The notes under the pieces were generated by a model that was not told the origin of the DNA, did not search any database, and was given only the letters and a program-made list of their open reading frames with translations. The translations under genes were made by a program, and so were the position numbers. A DNA stretch of 64,000 nt from UBA11891 sp049890035 (GTDB lineage Bacteria > Bacteroidota > Bacteroidia > Flavobacteriales > Flavobacteriaceae). This document shows positions 24,881 to 32,817 of this stretch, piece after piece (within the stretch, counting starts at the first letter, position 1; the number at the start of each line of letters is the position of its first letter). The DNA is taken from NCBI GenBank assembly GCA_049890035.1, contig JBMHCG010000050.1:1-64000 (forward strand). Direction: 5' to 3'.

Positions 24881-27800
24881 ATGGCCTACACCCTAGGACT
24901 TGATATCGGAATTAGCACCATTGGATGGACCCTTGTCGAAGGTGATTCCCAGTCGATCCAAACCATGGGTGTTCATGTGTATCCCAATAGCAGCAAAAAC
25001 TTCGACTTTGGGAAACGCGAAATTTCCAAACGCACCCAAAGACGATTGCAACGCATTATTCGATTTCGATATGAACGAAAGCGAACCCGTAAAATCGTAT
25101 TGTTGCGTTTGCTTTCAAAGCATGGTTTGTGCCCCGCGCAATGGGCGGACATTCAACAGTGGAAAAAAACCAAATCCTTTCCCCACTGTGTGCTGGATAC
25201 ATGGTTACGATCCAACCCCTATGCCTTGCGGGTGAAAGCCCTGGAAGAACCTGTCAGTTTGATGGAATTGGGTCGAATTTTATATCATTTTTTCCAACGA
25301 AGGGGTTTTCCCTTGTCGGATCGTTCACTGGAAAGTGCTCGAAATATCTTATTCAAAGGATACCCACCTTCAAACCGATTGGGCATTTCAGCGATTCAAC
25401 CTCATTTGAACGATCAATTTTTAGGGCCGTATTTGGCTCAATTATATCCGTTGCCTTTTCAGTCTTACACCCATACTGATGAACGAATTCGAAATCGTTT
25501 TCTTCCTCGTTCGGCTTACTATAACGAAGCACATGCCATTTGGGCGATCCAAAAAGAACACCATCCCGAGTTGAACGATACCTTAAAACAACAGCTCATT
25601 GGGGATTATGTTGAGGGCAAACAAATAAAGGGGGCTGTTTTTTATCAGCGTCCGTTAAAATCTCAAAAACACCGCGTGGGAAGCTGTATGTTTGAACCCC
25701 ATAAAACCAAATGTTGTGTCAGTAGCTTGACCTACCAAAAAGTGCTGACCTATCGATGGGTCAATACCATTAAAAAAGACGGAAGACCTTTGTTAGACGT
25801 CGAAAGAGAACAGGTCGCACATTATTTCTTAACCCATCGCAAATTTACTTTTCAAGCAATCATTGACCTGTTGGCAGAACCCGAAGCTTTGTACAACAAA
25901 AAGTCTGATGAATTGATTGTAGGTTCTTTTGTCCATAGTGAGTTGTCCAAGGCACATTATTTTGGATCCAAATGGTTTGCCTTTGATGAAAAAACACAAG
26001 AAGATATTTGGCATGTAATGTATTTCTTTAAGGACAAAAAGAAAGTCGCTGAGTATGCTCACCAACATTGGGGTTTTTCCCTACAAAATGCCCAGTCGTT
26101 GTCAAGAATAAGTATCGATAAGCGCTATGCTCCCATCAGTCGGAAGGCTGCAAAAAACATCTTGTATTTTTTGAAAAGAGGAGTAACCTATGATTTGGCT
26201 GTTGTTTTGGGAGGAGTAAAAAACAGTCTCTCTAAACATTGGGATGGCATAGCTGAAAAGGATATTCGGTTTATTATTTCTAAAGTAATTGAGCTGTACC
26301 ATAGCCACTCTAAAAGTGGTTTTACCCACCAATTACAAGAATTTTTGATGGCGTATTTGCAGCTGAATACGTTTCATATATCCAAACTTTATGGTAAAAA
26401 CGCTCGTATACAAGAAATGCCCCAGCAGAGCCAATTTGAATTTTCAAAAGAAGCCGATGAAGAAGTCTATCGGTTTCACAATCCATTGCTGATCAATACC
26501 TTGTTTCAGTGCCGCAAAATCATCAATTCTATTGTTGATACTTATGGTCCTTTGTCCCAAATTAAAATTCAAATGGACCCCAAACTAAAAGCCAATAAAT
26601 ACCAACGTTATTTTACCAAACTGGATGCTCGAAGGGTTTCGCATAACAGAGACCAATACATCAAAAAAATTGGATCACTACGTGAAAATGTGACTCTTGC
26701 GAATGTATTGAAGTATGAATTGTGGGAAGAATGCAAACATACCTGTCCTTATACAGGGGATCCGATTCCGTTGGAACGTCTTTTCACGCAAGACTTCAAA
26801 ATAGTATACATCCATCCGTGGAGTCGCTCATTGAAAGATTCTACACTGAACAAAACATTGTGTGCAGCGCGGGTACACGACGATCTTAAAGAAATGACAC
26901 CCTATGAGTATTTTATGGATAAACGAGCATATGACTGGTATGAGGTTGTCGCTCGTGCCGCGAAACTTTTTTCCAACACAAAAGAATTTCCTACCAGTTT
27001 TAATAAGTTTCGTAGATTCGTCAAACGCTATTACAGGCGTGACATTCTAAAACATCATATACAAGATCCTAGCTTCATAAGTCAGGAATTACGGTGTTAT
27101 TTTACACAGGTTTGTCCGGATGTGACCGTTGCCCCCTCCTATTCGACAACGCATCTGATAGAACACTGGCGCTTGGATAAAATCATTCCCTATGAGAATC
27201 TGTCAGACGACTACCGCTATGCAGCCCTTTGTGCCTACGTAGCTGCTATTCGGGATTGGGACATTTTACATGAATTGACCCATTGGGATCGTTACCGAAG
27301 ATCGCCCAGAAAACTCTTCCCAGAACCCGCTCCCAATTTTAGAGATGCGGTTGAATATCATATGAATTCGATCTTTTTTTCCTTTGCTCAAAAAAAGAAA
27401 ATTATCAGTCGGAGAAAGCTTTCTAGTTCTCCTCATTCCAAACGGCATTTGGGCGTTGCAGTCCGAGGGATGCTTCACAAAGTAACGATCTATTCCAAAC
27501 GCCGTGCTCCCAACGAAATGAGCCACAGCTACCACATTCGAAAGACATTAGAAAGTTTTCAATCCCAAGGGCAGGTGAGTAAAATTGTGGATCCGGTGAT
27601 TAAAGAAATTTTAGAAAACACCATTCATTTGGCAGGAGGATATACCAATGATAGAGTACCAACGTCTAGCCTAATAGGAACCGATACACGTGGGTTTAAG
27701 CAAACCAAAATCTTTCTCCCGAACAAGAAAGGGGGCGACCCGGTGCCCGTTCGAAGTATTCGTATTAAAGAAAATTTTAGTGGTGCTGTTCAACTGAAAC

Positions 27801-28294
27801 CCAACCAGAATAAATACGTTAATCCAAGGAAAAACCATCACATCCTTATTTATCAAGACTGTGAAGGAAACTACCAAGAAGACGTTGTTAGTTTTTGGGA
27901 AGCCATTCGAAGAAAAAGCAAAGGCGAACCCTTATATCAATTACCTAAGGAGAAGACCACATACATAGCGAGTTTGCATGCCAATGATTTGTTTTTACTC
28001 GGCGTATCGGATTTAGCGGAAAACTTACAGGAAGAGTCACGAAGTTTTTTAGCAAAAAATTTATACCGTGTTCAAAAGCTATCTTCCAAATTCTACGAAT
28101 TTCGATTGGCTTATCACAACGATTTAAGAGAAGTACAGCATCCTGAATTTATACGTATCACCAATTTTGGCAATCGAAAGACGGGTTGGGAAACACTCAA
28201 CCCAATTAAAGTTTTTGTATATCCTGCTGGGCAAATTATTCGGGCTAAACCACACCTTGCCAGCATAACGAAAAATCCCTCTATGCTCCAATAA
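24881..28294 (+). CDS. Cas9-like protein (type II-C lineage) with substituted RuvC and HNH active sites
   Basis: 1,137 aa, one open frame. RuvC-I 'LGLDIGISTIGWTLVEGD' keeps D8. The Arg-rich bridge helix is at ~45-83 ('KRTQRRLQRIIRFRYERKRT'). RuvC-II 'IKIQMDPKLKANK' has Q564 in place of Glu. HNH (~622-670, 'CPYTGDPIPLERLF') has 'DFKIVYIHPWSRSLKDS' where DIDHI/DIEHI is normal: V642 and Y643 replace acid and His, and the third residue (N) reads His in 'ARVHDDLKEMTPYEYF'. RuvC-III 'DDYRYAALCAYVAA' replaces HH..D with Y780-A781..C784. The C-terminal part, from 'PVPVRSIRIKENFSGAVQLK' (~953) through 'LYRVQKLSSKFYEFRLA' (~1061) and 'GNRKTGWETLNP', is a standard Bacteroidota Cas9 PAM-interacting region. 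Shorter than usual for this lineage (~1,350-1,450), mostly in the recognition lobe. Known catalysis is therefore predicted lost while RNA and DNA binding may persist. No cas1/cas2 nearby. Confidence 0.9.
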   Translation: MAYTLGLDIGISTIGWTLVEGDSQSIQTMGVHVYPNSSKNFDFGKREISKRTQRRLQRIIRFRYERKRTRKIVLLRLLSKHGLCPAQWADIQQWKKTKSFPHCVLDTWLRSNPYALRVKALEEPVSLMELGRILYHFFQRRGFPLSDRSLESARNILFKGYPPSNRLGISAIQPHLNDQFLGPYLAQLYPLPFQSYTHTDERIRNRFLPRSAYYNEAHAIWAIQKEHHPELNDTLKQQLIGDYVEGKQIKGAVFYQRPLKSQKHRVGSCMFEPHKTKCCVSSLTYQKVLTYRWVNTIKKDGRPLLDVEREQVAHYFLTHRKFTFQAIIDLLAEPEALYNKKSDELIVGSFVHSELSKAHYFGSKWFAFDEKTQEDIWHVMYFFKDKKKVAEYAHQHWGFSLQNAQSLSRISIDKRYAPISRKAAKNILYFLKRGVTYDLAVVLGGVKNSLSKHWDGIAEKDIRFIISKVIELYHSHSKSGFTHQLQEFLMAYLQLNTFHISKLYGKNARIQEMPQQSQFEFSKEADEEVYRFHNPLLINTLFQCRKIINSIVDTYGPLSQIKIQMDPKLKANKYQRYFTKLDARRVSHNRDQYIKKIGSLRENVTLANVLKYELWEECKHTCPYTGDPIPLERLFTQDFKIVYIHPWSRSLKDSTLNKTLCAARVHDDLKEMTPYEYFMDKRAYDWYEVVARAAKLFSNTKEFPTSFNKFRRFVKRYYRRDILKHHIQDPSFISQELRCYFTQVCPDVTVAPSYSTTHLIEHWRLDKIIPYENLSDDYRYAALCAYVAAIRDWDILHELTHWDRYRRSPRKLFPEPAPNFRDAVEYHMNSIFFSFAQKKKIISRRKLSSSPHSKRHLGVAVRGMLHKVTIYSKRRAPNEMSHSYHIRKTLESFQSQGQVSKIVDPVIKEILENTIHLAGGYTNDRVPTSSLIGTDTRGFKQTKIFLPNKKGGDPVPVRSIRIKENFSGAVQLKPNQNKYVNPRKNHHILIYQDCEGNYQEDVVSFWEAIRRKSKGEPLYQLPKEKTTYIASLHANDLFLLGVSDLAENLQEESRSFLAKNLYRVQKLSSKFYEFRLAYHNDLREVQHPEFIRITNFGNRKTGWETLNPIKVFVYPAGQIIRAKPHLASITKNPSMLQ

Positions 28295-28395
28295 GCTTGT
28301 TTTCAAAATGTGTACAGCCCAGGGCTGTGAATCCAACACATTCTTATTCAATAAATAAATATAGTGTTGTGGTTTGATTGAAAATGAAAACAAGC
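28295..28395 (+). repeat. Inverted-repeat-bounded structured element after the cas9-like gene
   Basis: GCTTGTTTTCA (28295-28305) and TGAAAACAAGC (28385-28395) are perfect 11-bp inverted arms. Between them are a second palindrome, ACAGCCC-A-GGGCTGT (28314-28328), and AACAC/GTGTT (28335-28339 with 28364-28368). The element begins one base after the cas9-like stop, and its right arm is the 3' part of the repeat-like sequence. It could be a folded RNA or a remnant of two oppositely placed repeats. Confidence 0.6.
28366..28395 (+). CRISPR. Single CRISPR-repeat-like unit matching the tracrRNA anti-repeat
   Basis: 30 nt beginning GTTGTGGTTTGATTGAA and ending ATGAAAACAAGC. Positions 28367-28382 (TTGTG-GTTT-GATTGAA) match the + strand of the anti-repeat at 24840-24855 (TTGTG-ATAA-GATTGAA). 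RNA from here could thus pair with the tracrRNA-like RNA through 5 bp, a 4-nt internal loop and 7 bp, the usual type II repeat:anti-repeat layout. No second copy was seen by eye within the window, so there is no array. Confidence 0.65.
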
Positions 28396-28409
28396 GGAGC
28401 TTGGGATTG

Positions 28410-28901
28410 TTATAAGAGGTGCGTGTAGGCCTTTCTAAAAAAGAAAAAGACATACACAAGAGCGACACTGAACTTAAGGAATACACCGGTTAAAAAACCA
28501 ATGAGTGAACCCAAAGCGGCTTTCCCTGCGGTACGGATATTTTTAGAGTCACGTGTTAACTCACCAATGAAGGCCCCCAAAAAAGGCCCTACTAATACTC
28601 CCAATGGACCTAGAAAAATCAATCCTATAAGTAACCCCAGGGTAGAGCCAATCATCCCATTTTTACTTCCTCCAAATTGCTTGGTTCCCAAAAGGGGAAT
28701 TATGTAGTCCAATAGAAAAACACCCACTGCGACCAAAAAAGTAAGTGTAAGAAAAACACTGTCAAAAGGAACCCAGCGGGTCAAATAGAGAAATAACAAT
28801 CCCAACCAGCTTGTGACGGGGCCGGGTATGATAGGAAGAAAACTACCTACGATGCCTAATAAGGCAAAAAAAAGTCCCAAAAGAAGTAGTATGTAATCCA
28901 T
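28410..28901 (-). CDS. DUF456 family membrane protein
   Basis: 163 aa, about five TM helices. 'FLPIIPGPVTSWLGLLFLYL' at the N-terminus, 'DYIIPLLGTKQFGGSKNGMI' in the middle and 'GPFLGAFIGEL' are DUF456 signatures. Role unknown. On the minus strand a weak hairpin CAAGC-TCC-GCTTG followed by TTTT (28403-28387) may end its transcript within the repeat-like unit. Confidence 0.88.
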   Translation of the reverse strand: MDYILLLLGLFFALLGIVGSFLPIIPGPVTSWLGLLFLYLTRWVPFDSVFLTLTFLVAVGVFLLDYIIPLLGTKQFGGSKNGMIGSTLGLLIGLIFLGPLGVLVGPFLGAFIGELTRDSKNIRTAGKAALGSLIGFLTGVFLKFSVALVYVFFFFRKAYTHLL

Positions 28902-28966
28902 TCCAAATCGTGTCGTAAAACGAACTTAGAAAAAATGATTAATTTTAAGCCTAAATCAGAACAAAA

Positions 28967-29458
28967 ATGCACCGATCGTTATTTCCACCTCTGTATATCG
29001 TTCTCACAGCCATCTTCATTTACTCTTGCGACAGTTTTGAAACAAAAGTGCCCGCTTCAGAAATCAAAAAAGCGTCTGCCTGGTCTAAAAACGATCAATT
29101 TCCTTCCTTCCCTAATTGTGAGGGATTAAAAGGGGAAAATGCCCAAAAGTGTTTTGGCGACATCGTAGGAGAAAACATCGCTACGTTCCTAAGTACGCAA
29201 GAAATGGTCGCTAGCCGTTCGATTGATGCTGAAATAATTCTCGTGATCGAAGTTGATAAAGAGGGGGCTTTATCTTTAGCTGCTGTTGAAGATCCAAATT
29301 ATGTACTATCAGACGTATCCAATTTGAAAGACATGTTGGAGCAAGCCGTAGCACAGGCACCCAAAGCCTTGCCTGCAACAAAAACCAATGTAGGCACCTA
29401 TGTTACTGTATCCGTCAAACTCCCTGTTCAGATTGTTGCACAGCCGGCCACTGAATAA
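28967..29458 (+). CDS. Lipoprotein of unknown function
   Basis: 163 aa. A signal segment ends in the lipobox 'FIYSC' (Cys ~21). Two Cys in 'FPNCEGLKGENAQKCFGDIV' could form a disulfide, and the C-terminal half ('IDAEIILVIEVDKEGALSL') resembles the TonB_C-like domain found in Bacteroidota exported proteins. The TAA overlaps the ruvC ATG by one base (TAATG), so it is cotranslated with ruvC. Confidence 0.7.
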   Translation: MHRSLFPPLYIVLTAIFIYSCDSFETKVPASEIKKASAWSKNDQFPSFPNCEGLKGENAQKCFGDIVGENIATFLSTQEMVASRSIDAEIILVIEVDKEGALSLAAVEDPNYVLSDVSNLKDMLEQAVAQAPKALPATKTNVGTYVTVSVKLPVQIVAQPATE

Positions 29459-30012
29459 TGGCCTCCGATACAATTATTTTAGGAATCGATCCGGGAACCA
29501 CTATTATGGGTTTTGGTTTGATCCGTGTGGCAGGAGACCAATTGGCATTGCTTCAAATGCATGAATTGATGTTGACCAAATACAGTGACCATTATCTAAA
29601 GCTCAAACAGATTTACCAACGTACTTCTGAAATTATAGAAGCTCATCAACCCGATGAAATTGCCATTGAAGCCCCTTTTTTTGGGAAGAACGTACAATCC
29701 ATGCTCAAACTTGGAAGGGCTCAAGGTGTCGCCATGGCTGCAGGATTGAATCGTGAAATTCCGATTACTGAATATTCCCCCAAAAAGATTAAAATGGCCA
29801 TCACGGGAAATGGAAATGCCTCAAAAGAACAAGTCGCTAAAATGCTGATGAGTCAGCTCAAGATTAAAGAAATGCCAAAAAATTTGGATGCAACCGATGG
29901 TCTGGCCGCTGCCGTATGTCATTTCTATAACCGTGGGAAATCTGCCAAAGAGACAACCTATGCTAATTGGAGTGCCTTTATCAAACAAAACCCTGAAAAG
30001 CTCAACTCCTAG
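29458..30012 (+). CDS. ruvC: Holliday junction endonuclease RuvC
   Basis: 184 aa. RuvC resolves Holliday junctions. Catalytic acids lie in 'ILGIDPGTTIMGFGLI' (Asp), 'PDEIAIEAPFFGKN' (Glu) and 'NLDATDGLAAAVCHF' (two Asp). All four positions are kept. A middle gene of lipoprotein-ruvC-hemW. Confidence 0.95.
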   Translation: MASDTIILGIDPGTTIMGFGLIRVAGDQLALLQMHELMLTKYSDHYLKLKQIYQRTSEIIEAHQPDEIAIEAPFFGKNVQSMLKLGRAQGVAMAAGLNREIPITEYSPKKIKMAITGNGNASKEQVAKMLMSQLKIKEMPKNLDATDGLAAAVCHFYNRGKSAKETTYANWSAFIKQNPEKLNS

Positions 30013-30018
30013 GTTTCG

Positions 30019-31161
30019 ATGGCTGGACTCTATATTCATTATCCCTTTTGTAAGCAGGCCTGTCATTATTGTAATTTTCATTTTTCGACCCGATTGGAAA
30101 AGGCAACTCACTACCATGAATTGTTGATTCGTGAGTTGGAATTGCGAAGTACATTCCTGCAGGGGGACCCGGTTGAAAGCATTTATTTTGGAGGCGGTTC
30201 TCCCTCTTTGCTATCGGTCCAATCACTTGCCTCCATACTGGAAGCGGCTCAAAAAGAGTTGACTGTAAAAGCAGGCTGTGAAGTTACGGTTGAACTCAAT
30301 CCAGACGATGTCAGCTCCGATTACCTAAAATCCCTTCTCGATGTGGGTGTAAACCGTGTGAGCCTTGGAGTACAATCGTTTTGGTCTTCGGAATTGCAAA
30401 TGATGCATCGCGCTCACGATTCTGGACAAGCCCGAGAGGCTCTTGATGCCTGTGCCAGTCTGTTTGAAAATTATTCTGTGGACTTGATTTATGGAATGCC
30501 CGGAAGCACGATGGCGGACTGGTCATATAATTTGGAATGCATCCGATCCTATGATGTACCACATTTGTCAGCATATGCACTGACAGTGGAGCCAAAAACG
30601 GTCCTTGCACATCAAGTGGCTCAGGGCAGCATAAGGCTGTTGCCTGAAGCGGTTGTGGAAGCACAATACGTTGAATTGTTATCCCAAACAGAAGCCCTGG
30701 GGTTGGAAAATTATGAATTTTCCAATTTTGGACGATCTGGTTTTCATTCGATTAACAATTCCAATTATTGGAAACGAAAACCCTATTTGGGGATTGGTCC
30801 CGGTGCCCATTCCTATGATGGTGCATTTCGGCGCAGTTGGAATGTGTCCAATAACAAGCGCTATGCCAAAGGAGTAGAAACACAAAATCTTGATTTTTCA
30901 GAAGAAGTACTTTCTAAAAAAGACTGTTTTAATGAGACCATTATGACAGGTTTGCGAACCCAGTCGGGGGTTCAAAGACAGCAAATCTTCCAAGATTTTG
31001 GCCCTACCTATGCAGCGCATTTGGAAGAACAGGCGTACCCGCATATCATGGATAAAAACCTTTTTTGGGATGGCGATGTTTTGTTGGTCACTAAAAGCGC
31101 AAAATTTTTAACCGATGGTATCGCTGCGGATCTATTTTTAGTCAATGTTGATTCACTTTGA
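30019..31161 (+). CDS. hemW: HemW-like radical SAM protein
   Basis: 380 aa. 'LYIHYPFCKQACHYCNFHF' provides the CxxxCxxC cluster motif, followed by 'SIYFGGGSPSLL' and 'RVSLGVQSF'. HemW is a heme chaperone formerly named as oxygen-independent coproporphyrinogen oxidase. The C-terminal 'MTGLRTQSGV' is typical of HemW rather than HemN. Begins six bases after ruvC. Its tail overlaps the convergent M20 peptidase by 9 bp. Confidence 0.93.
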   Translation: MAGLYIHYPFCKQACHYCNFHFSTRLEKATHYHELLIRELELRSTFLQGDPVESIYFGGGSPSLLSVQSLASILEAAQKELTVKAGCEVTVELNPDDVSSDYLKSLLDVGVNRVSLGVQSFWSSELQMMHRAHDSGQAREALDACASLFENYSVDLIYGMPGSTMADWSYNLECIRSYDVPHLSAYALTVEPKTVLAHQVAQGSIRLLPEAVVEAQYVELLSQTEALGLENYEFSNFGRSGFHSINNSNYWKRKPYLGIGPGAHSYDGAFRRSWNVSNNKRYAKGVETQNLDFSEEVLSKKDCFNETIMTGLRTQSGVQRQQIFQDFGPTYAAHLEEQAYPHIMDKNLFWDGDVLLVTKSAKFLTDGIAADLFLVNVDSL

Positions 31162-32535
31162 TTTTTTCCACAGGTCTACATAGGCTGTGTAAAAGGCTTC
31201 TATGGTCTGAATTCCCATAAAAAAATTGCGAATACCGTAGTGTTCATTGGGAGAATGAATGGCGTCGCTATCCAAACCAAACCCCATCAATAATGTTTTG
31301 CATCCAAGAACTTCTTCAAACATGGGAACGATAGGGATACTTCCTCCGTCTCGGAGGGGAACTGGGGCCACTCCAAACACACTTTCATAGGCTTTGCTAG
31401 CCGCTTGGTAACCCAGATCTCCTGTGGGAGTAAGGTAGGCTTGTCCTCCGTGGTGGGTAGTAACTTTTACATCCACACTCCCAGGTGCAATACGTTTGAA
31501 ATGTGTTTCAAAGAGTTTACTGATCGATTCCCATTGCTGATTGGGAACCAATCGCATTGAAATTTTAGCATGTGCTTGGCTTGGGATCACCGTTTTTGCA
31601 CCTTCACCAGTGTACCCGCCCCAAATTCCGTTGACATCCAAAGTGGGACGAATGGATTTGCGTTCTAGAGTACTAAAGCCTTTCTCACCATGGAGTTGAT
31701 TGATATGTAAAGCTTTTTTAAATATTGCATCCTCTATGGGTGCTTGTTCAATTTCTTTGCGTTCATCATCACTGTAGTTAATCACCGAATCGTAAAAACC
31801 TGGAATGTTAACTTGGTAATCTGCATCGTGTAAACTAGCTATCATTTCACAAAGAATGTTGATGGGATTGGCTACTGTACCACCATAGAGCCCGGAATGC
31901 AAATCACGATTGGGGCCAGTCACAGTTACCTCCATATAGCTCAGACCTCGAAGACCTGTTGTGATAGCTGGTTTTTGAAGGCTATTGATTCCCGTATCAC
32001 TGATTAGAATCTGGTCGCACTGGAGTTTCTCCAAATTATTTTTGATGAATCCTTCCAGATGATCACTCCCAACTTCTTCCTCACCTTCTATCATAAATTT
32101 GACATTGCAAGGAAGCATATTTTTCGCTATAAGGTTTTCCAAGGCTTTGATATGCATAAACATTTGCCCTTTGTCATCGCAGGCTCCACGAGCAAAAATA
32201 GCTCCATCAGGGTGGGTAGTTGTTTTTTTGATAACGGGCTCAAAAGGGGGGCTCTCCCATAAAGCAATCGGGTCGGGTGGCTGCACATCGTAGTGGCCAT
32301 AAACCAGTACGGTTGGAGCATTTTGATCAACTATTTTTTCACCATAGACCACGGGGTGACCCGGGGTAGGGATCACAGCCACCGAGGAGCACCCCACTTG
32401 TTCTAAGGATTGTGCGACCCATTGCGCTGCTTTTTCTACAGCCTCTTTGTAGTTGGAATCGGCACTAATGGATGGGATTTTTAAAAATTCAAGGAGTTGG
32501 TGAAGTTGTTTTTGTTCTTTTTCTGTGTGCTGCAT
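31153..32535 (-). CDS. M20-family dipeptidase
   Basis: 460 aa from ATG 32533-32535 (MQHTEKEQKQ). Metal ligands of the M20 peptidases: 'VYGHYDVQPPD', 'ARGACDDKGQ' (bridging Asp), 'EGEEEVGSDH' (base Glu and ligand), and the C-terminal 'AIHSPNEHYGI'. The lid/dimerisation domain starts at 'TGPNRDLHSGLYGG'. Probably a cytosolic zinc dipeptidase of the CNDP/PepV-like branch; the exact dipeptide is unknown. Confidence 0.92.
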   Translation of the reverse strand: MQHTEKEQKQLHQLLEFLKIPSISADSNYKEAVEKAAQWVAQSLEQVGCSSVAVIPTPGHPVVYGEKIVDQNAPTVLVYGHYDVQPPDPIALWESPPFEPVIKKTTTHPDGAIFARGACDDKGQMFMHIKALENLIAKNMLPCNVKFMIEGEEEVGSDHLEGFIKNNLEKLQCDQILISDTGINSLQKPAITTGLRGLSYMEVTVTGPNRDLHSGLYGGTVANPINILCEMIASLHDADYQVNIPGFYDSVINYSDDERKEIEQAPIEDAIFKKALHINQLHGEKGFSTLERKSIRPTLDVNGIWGGYTGEGAKTVIPSQAHAKISMRLVPNQQWESISKLFETHFKRIAPGSVDVKVTTHHGGQAYLTPTGDLGYQAASKAYESVFGVAPVPLRDGGSIPIVPMFEEVLGCKTLLMGFGLDSDAIHSPNEHYGIRNFFMGIQTIEAFYTAYVDLWKKSK

Positions 32536-32587
32536 TCCAATAAAATTTGAGTAAATGTACCTCAAATTATGGAGTCCTTATAGGTAT

Positions 32588-32615
32588 TTGTATTTCAAAA
32601 AATCGACTATATTTG
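32588..32615 (+). promoter_or_regulatory. Promoter of tRNA-Leu (-33 TTG, -7 TATATTTG)
   Basis: TTG (32588-32590), 17 bases, then TATATTTG (32608-32615). Both elements fit the Bacteroidota housekeeping promoter and lie 18 bp before the tRNA. Confidence 0.8.
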
Positions 32616-32633
32616 TGCCACTTCAAAACACTT

Positions 32634-32715
32634 GCGGGTGTGGTGAAATTGGTAGACACGCTAGATTTAGGATCTAGTGCTTCACGGCGTGGGGGTTCGA
32701 GTCCCTTCACCCGCA
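32634..32715 (+). tRNA. tRNA-Leu (anticodon TAG)
   Basis: Acceptor GCGGGTG pairs with CACCCGC (32708-32714). The anticodon stem CTAGA/TCTAG holds loop TTTAGGA, giving TAG. The long variable arm (TGCTTCACGGCGT) is typical of class II tRNAs. CCA is not encoded. Confidence 0.97.
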
Positions 32716-32730
32716 CATTTAAAAATCAAA

Positions 32731-32758
32731 AAACCTCAGCGGATGCCGAGGTTTTTTT
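32731..32758 (+). terminator. Terminator after tRNA-Leu
   Basis: CCTC (32734-32737) pairs with GAGG (32748-32751), extended by GC/GC around loop GGAT and by A/T flanks, ending in T7. Confidence 0.85.
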
Positions 32759-32817
32759 ATTTTAAGGAGTACTAAAAAGTCCTCCCCAATGGCAGATTTT
32801 TTACTATCTAATAAAGA

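Noticed and set aside
28295..28409. CRISPR array behind the Cas9-like gene
   Set aside because: Only one repeat-like unit is present; the left inverted arm shares 11 bp on the opposite strand and does not form a second spaced repeat.
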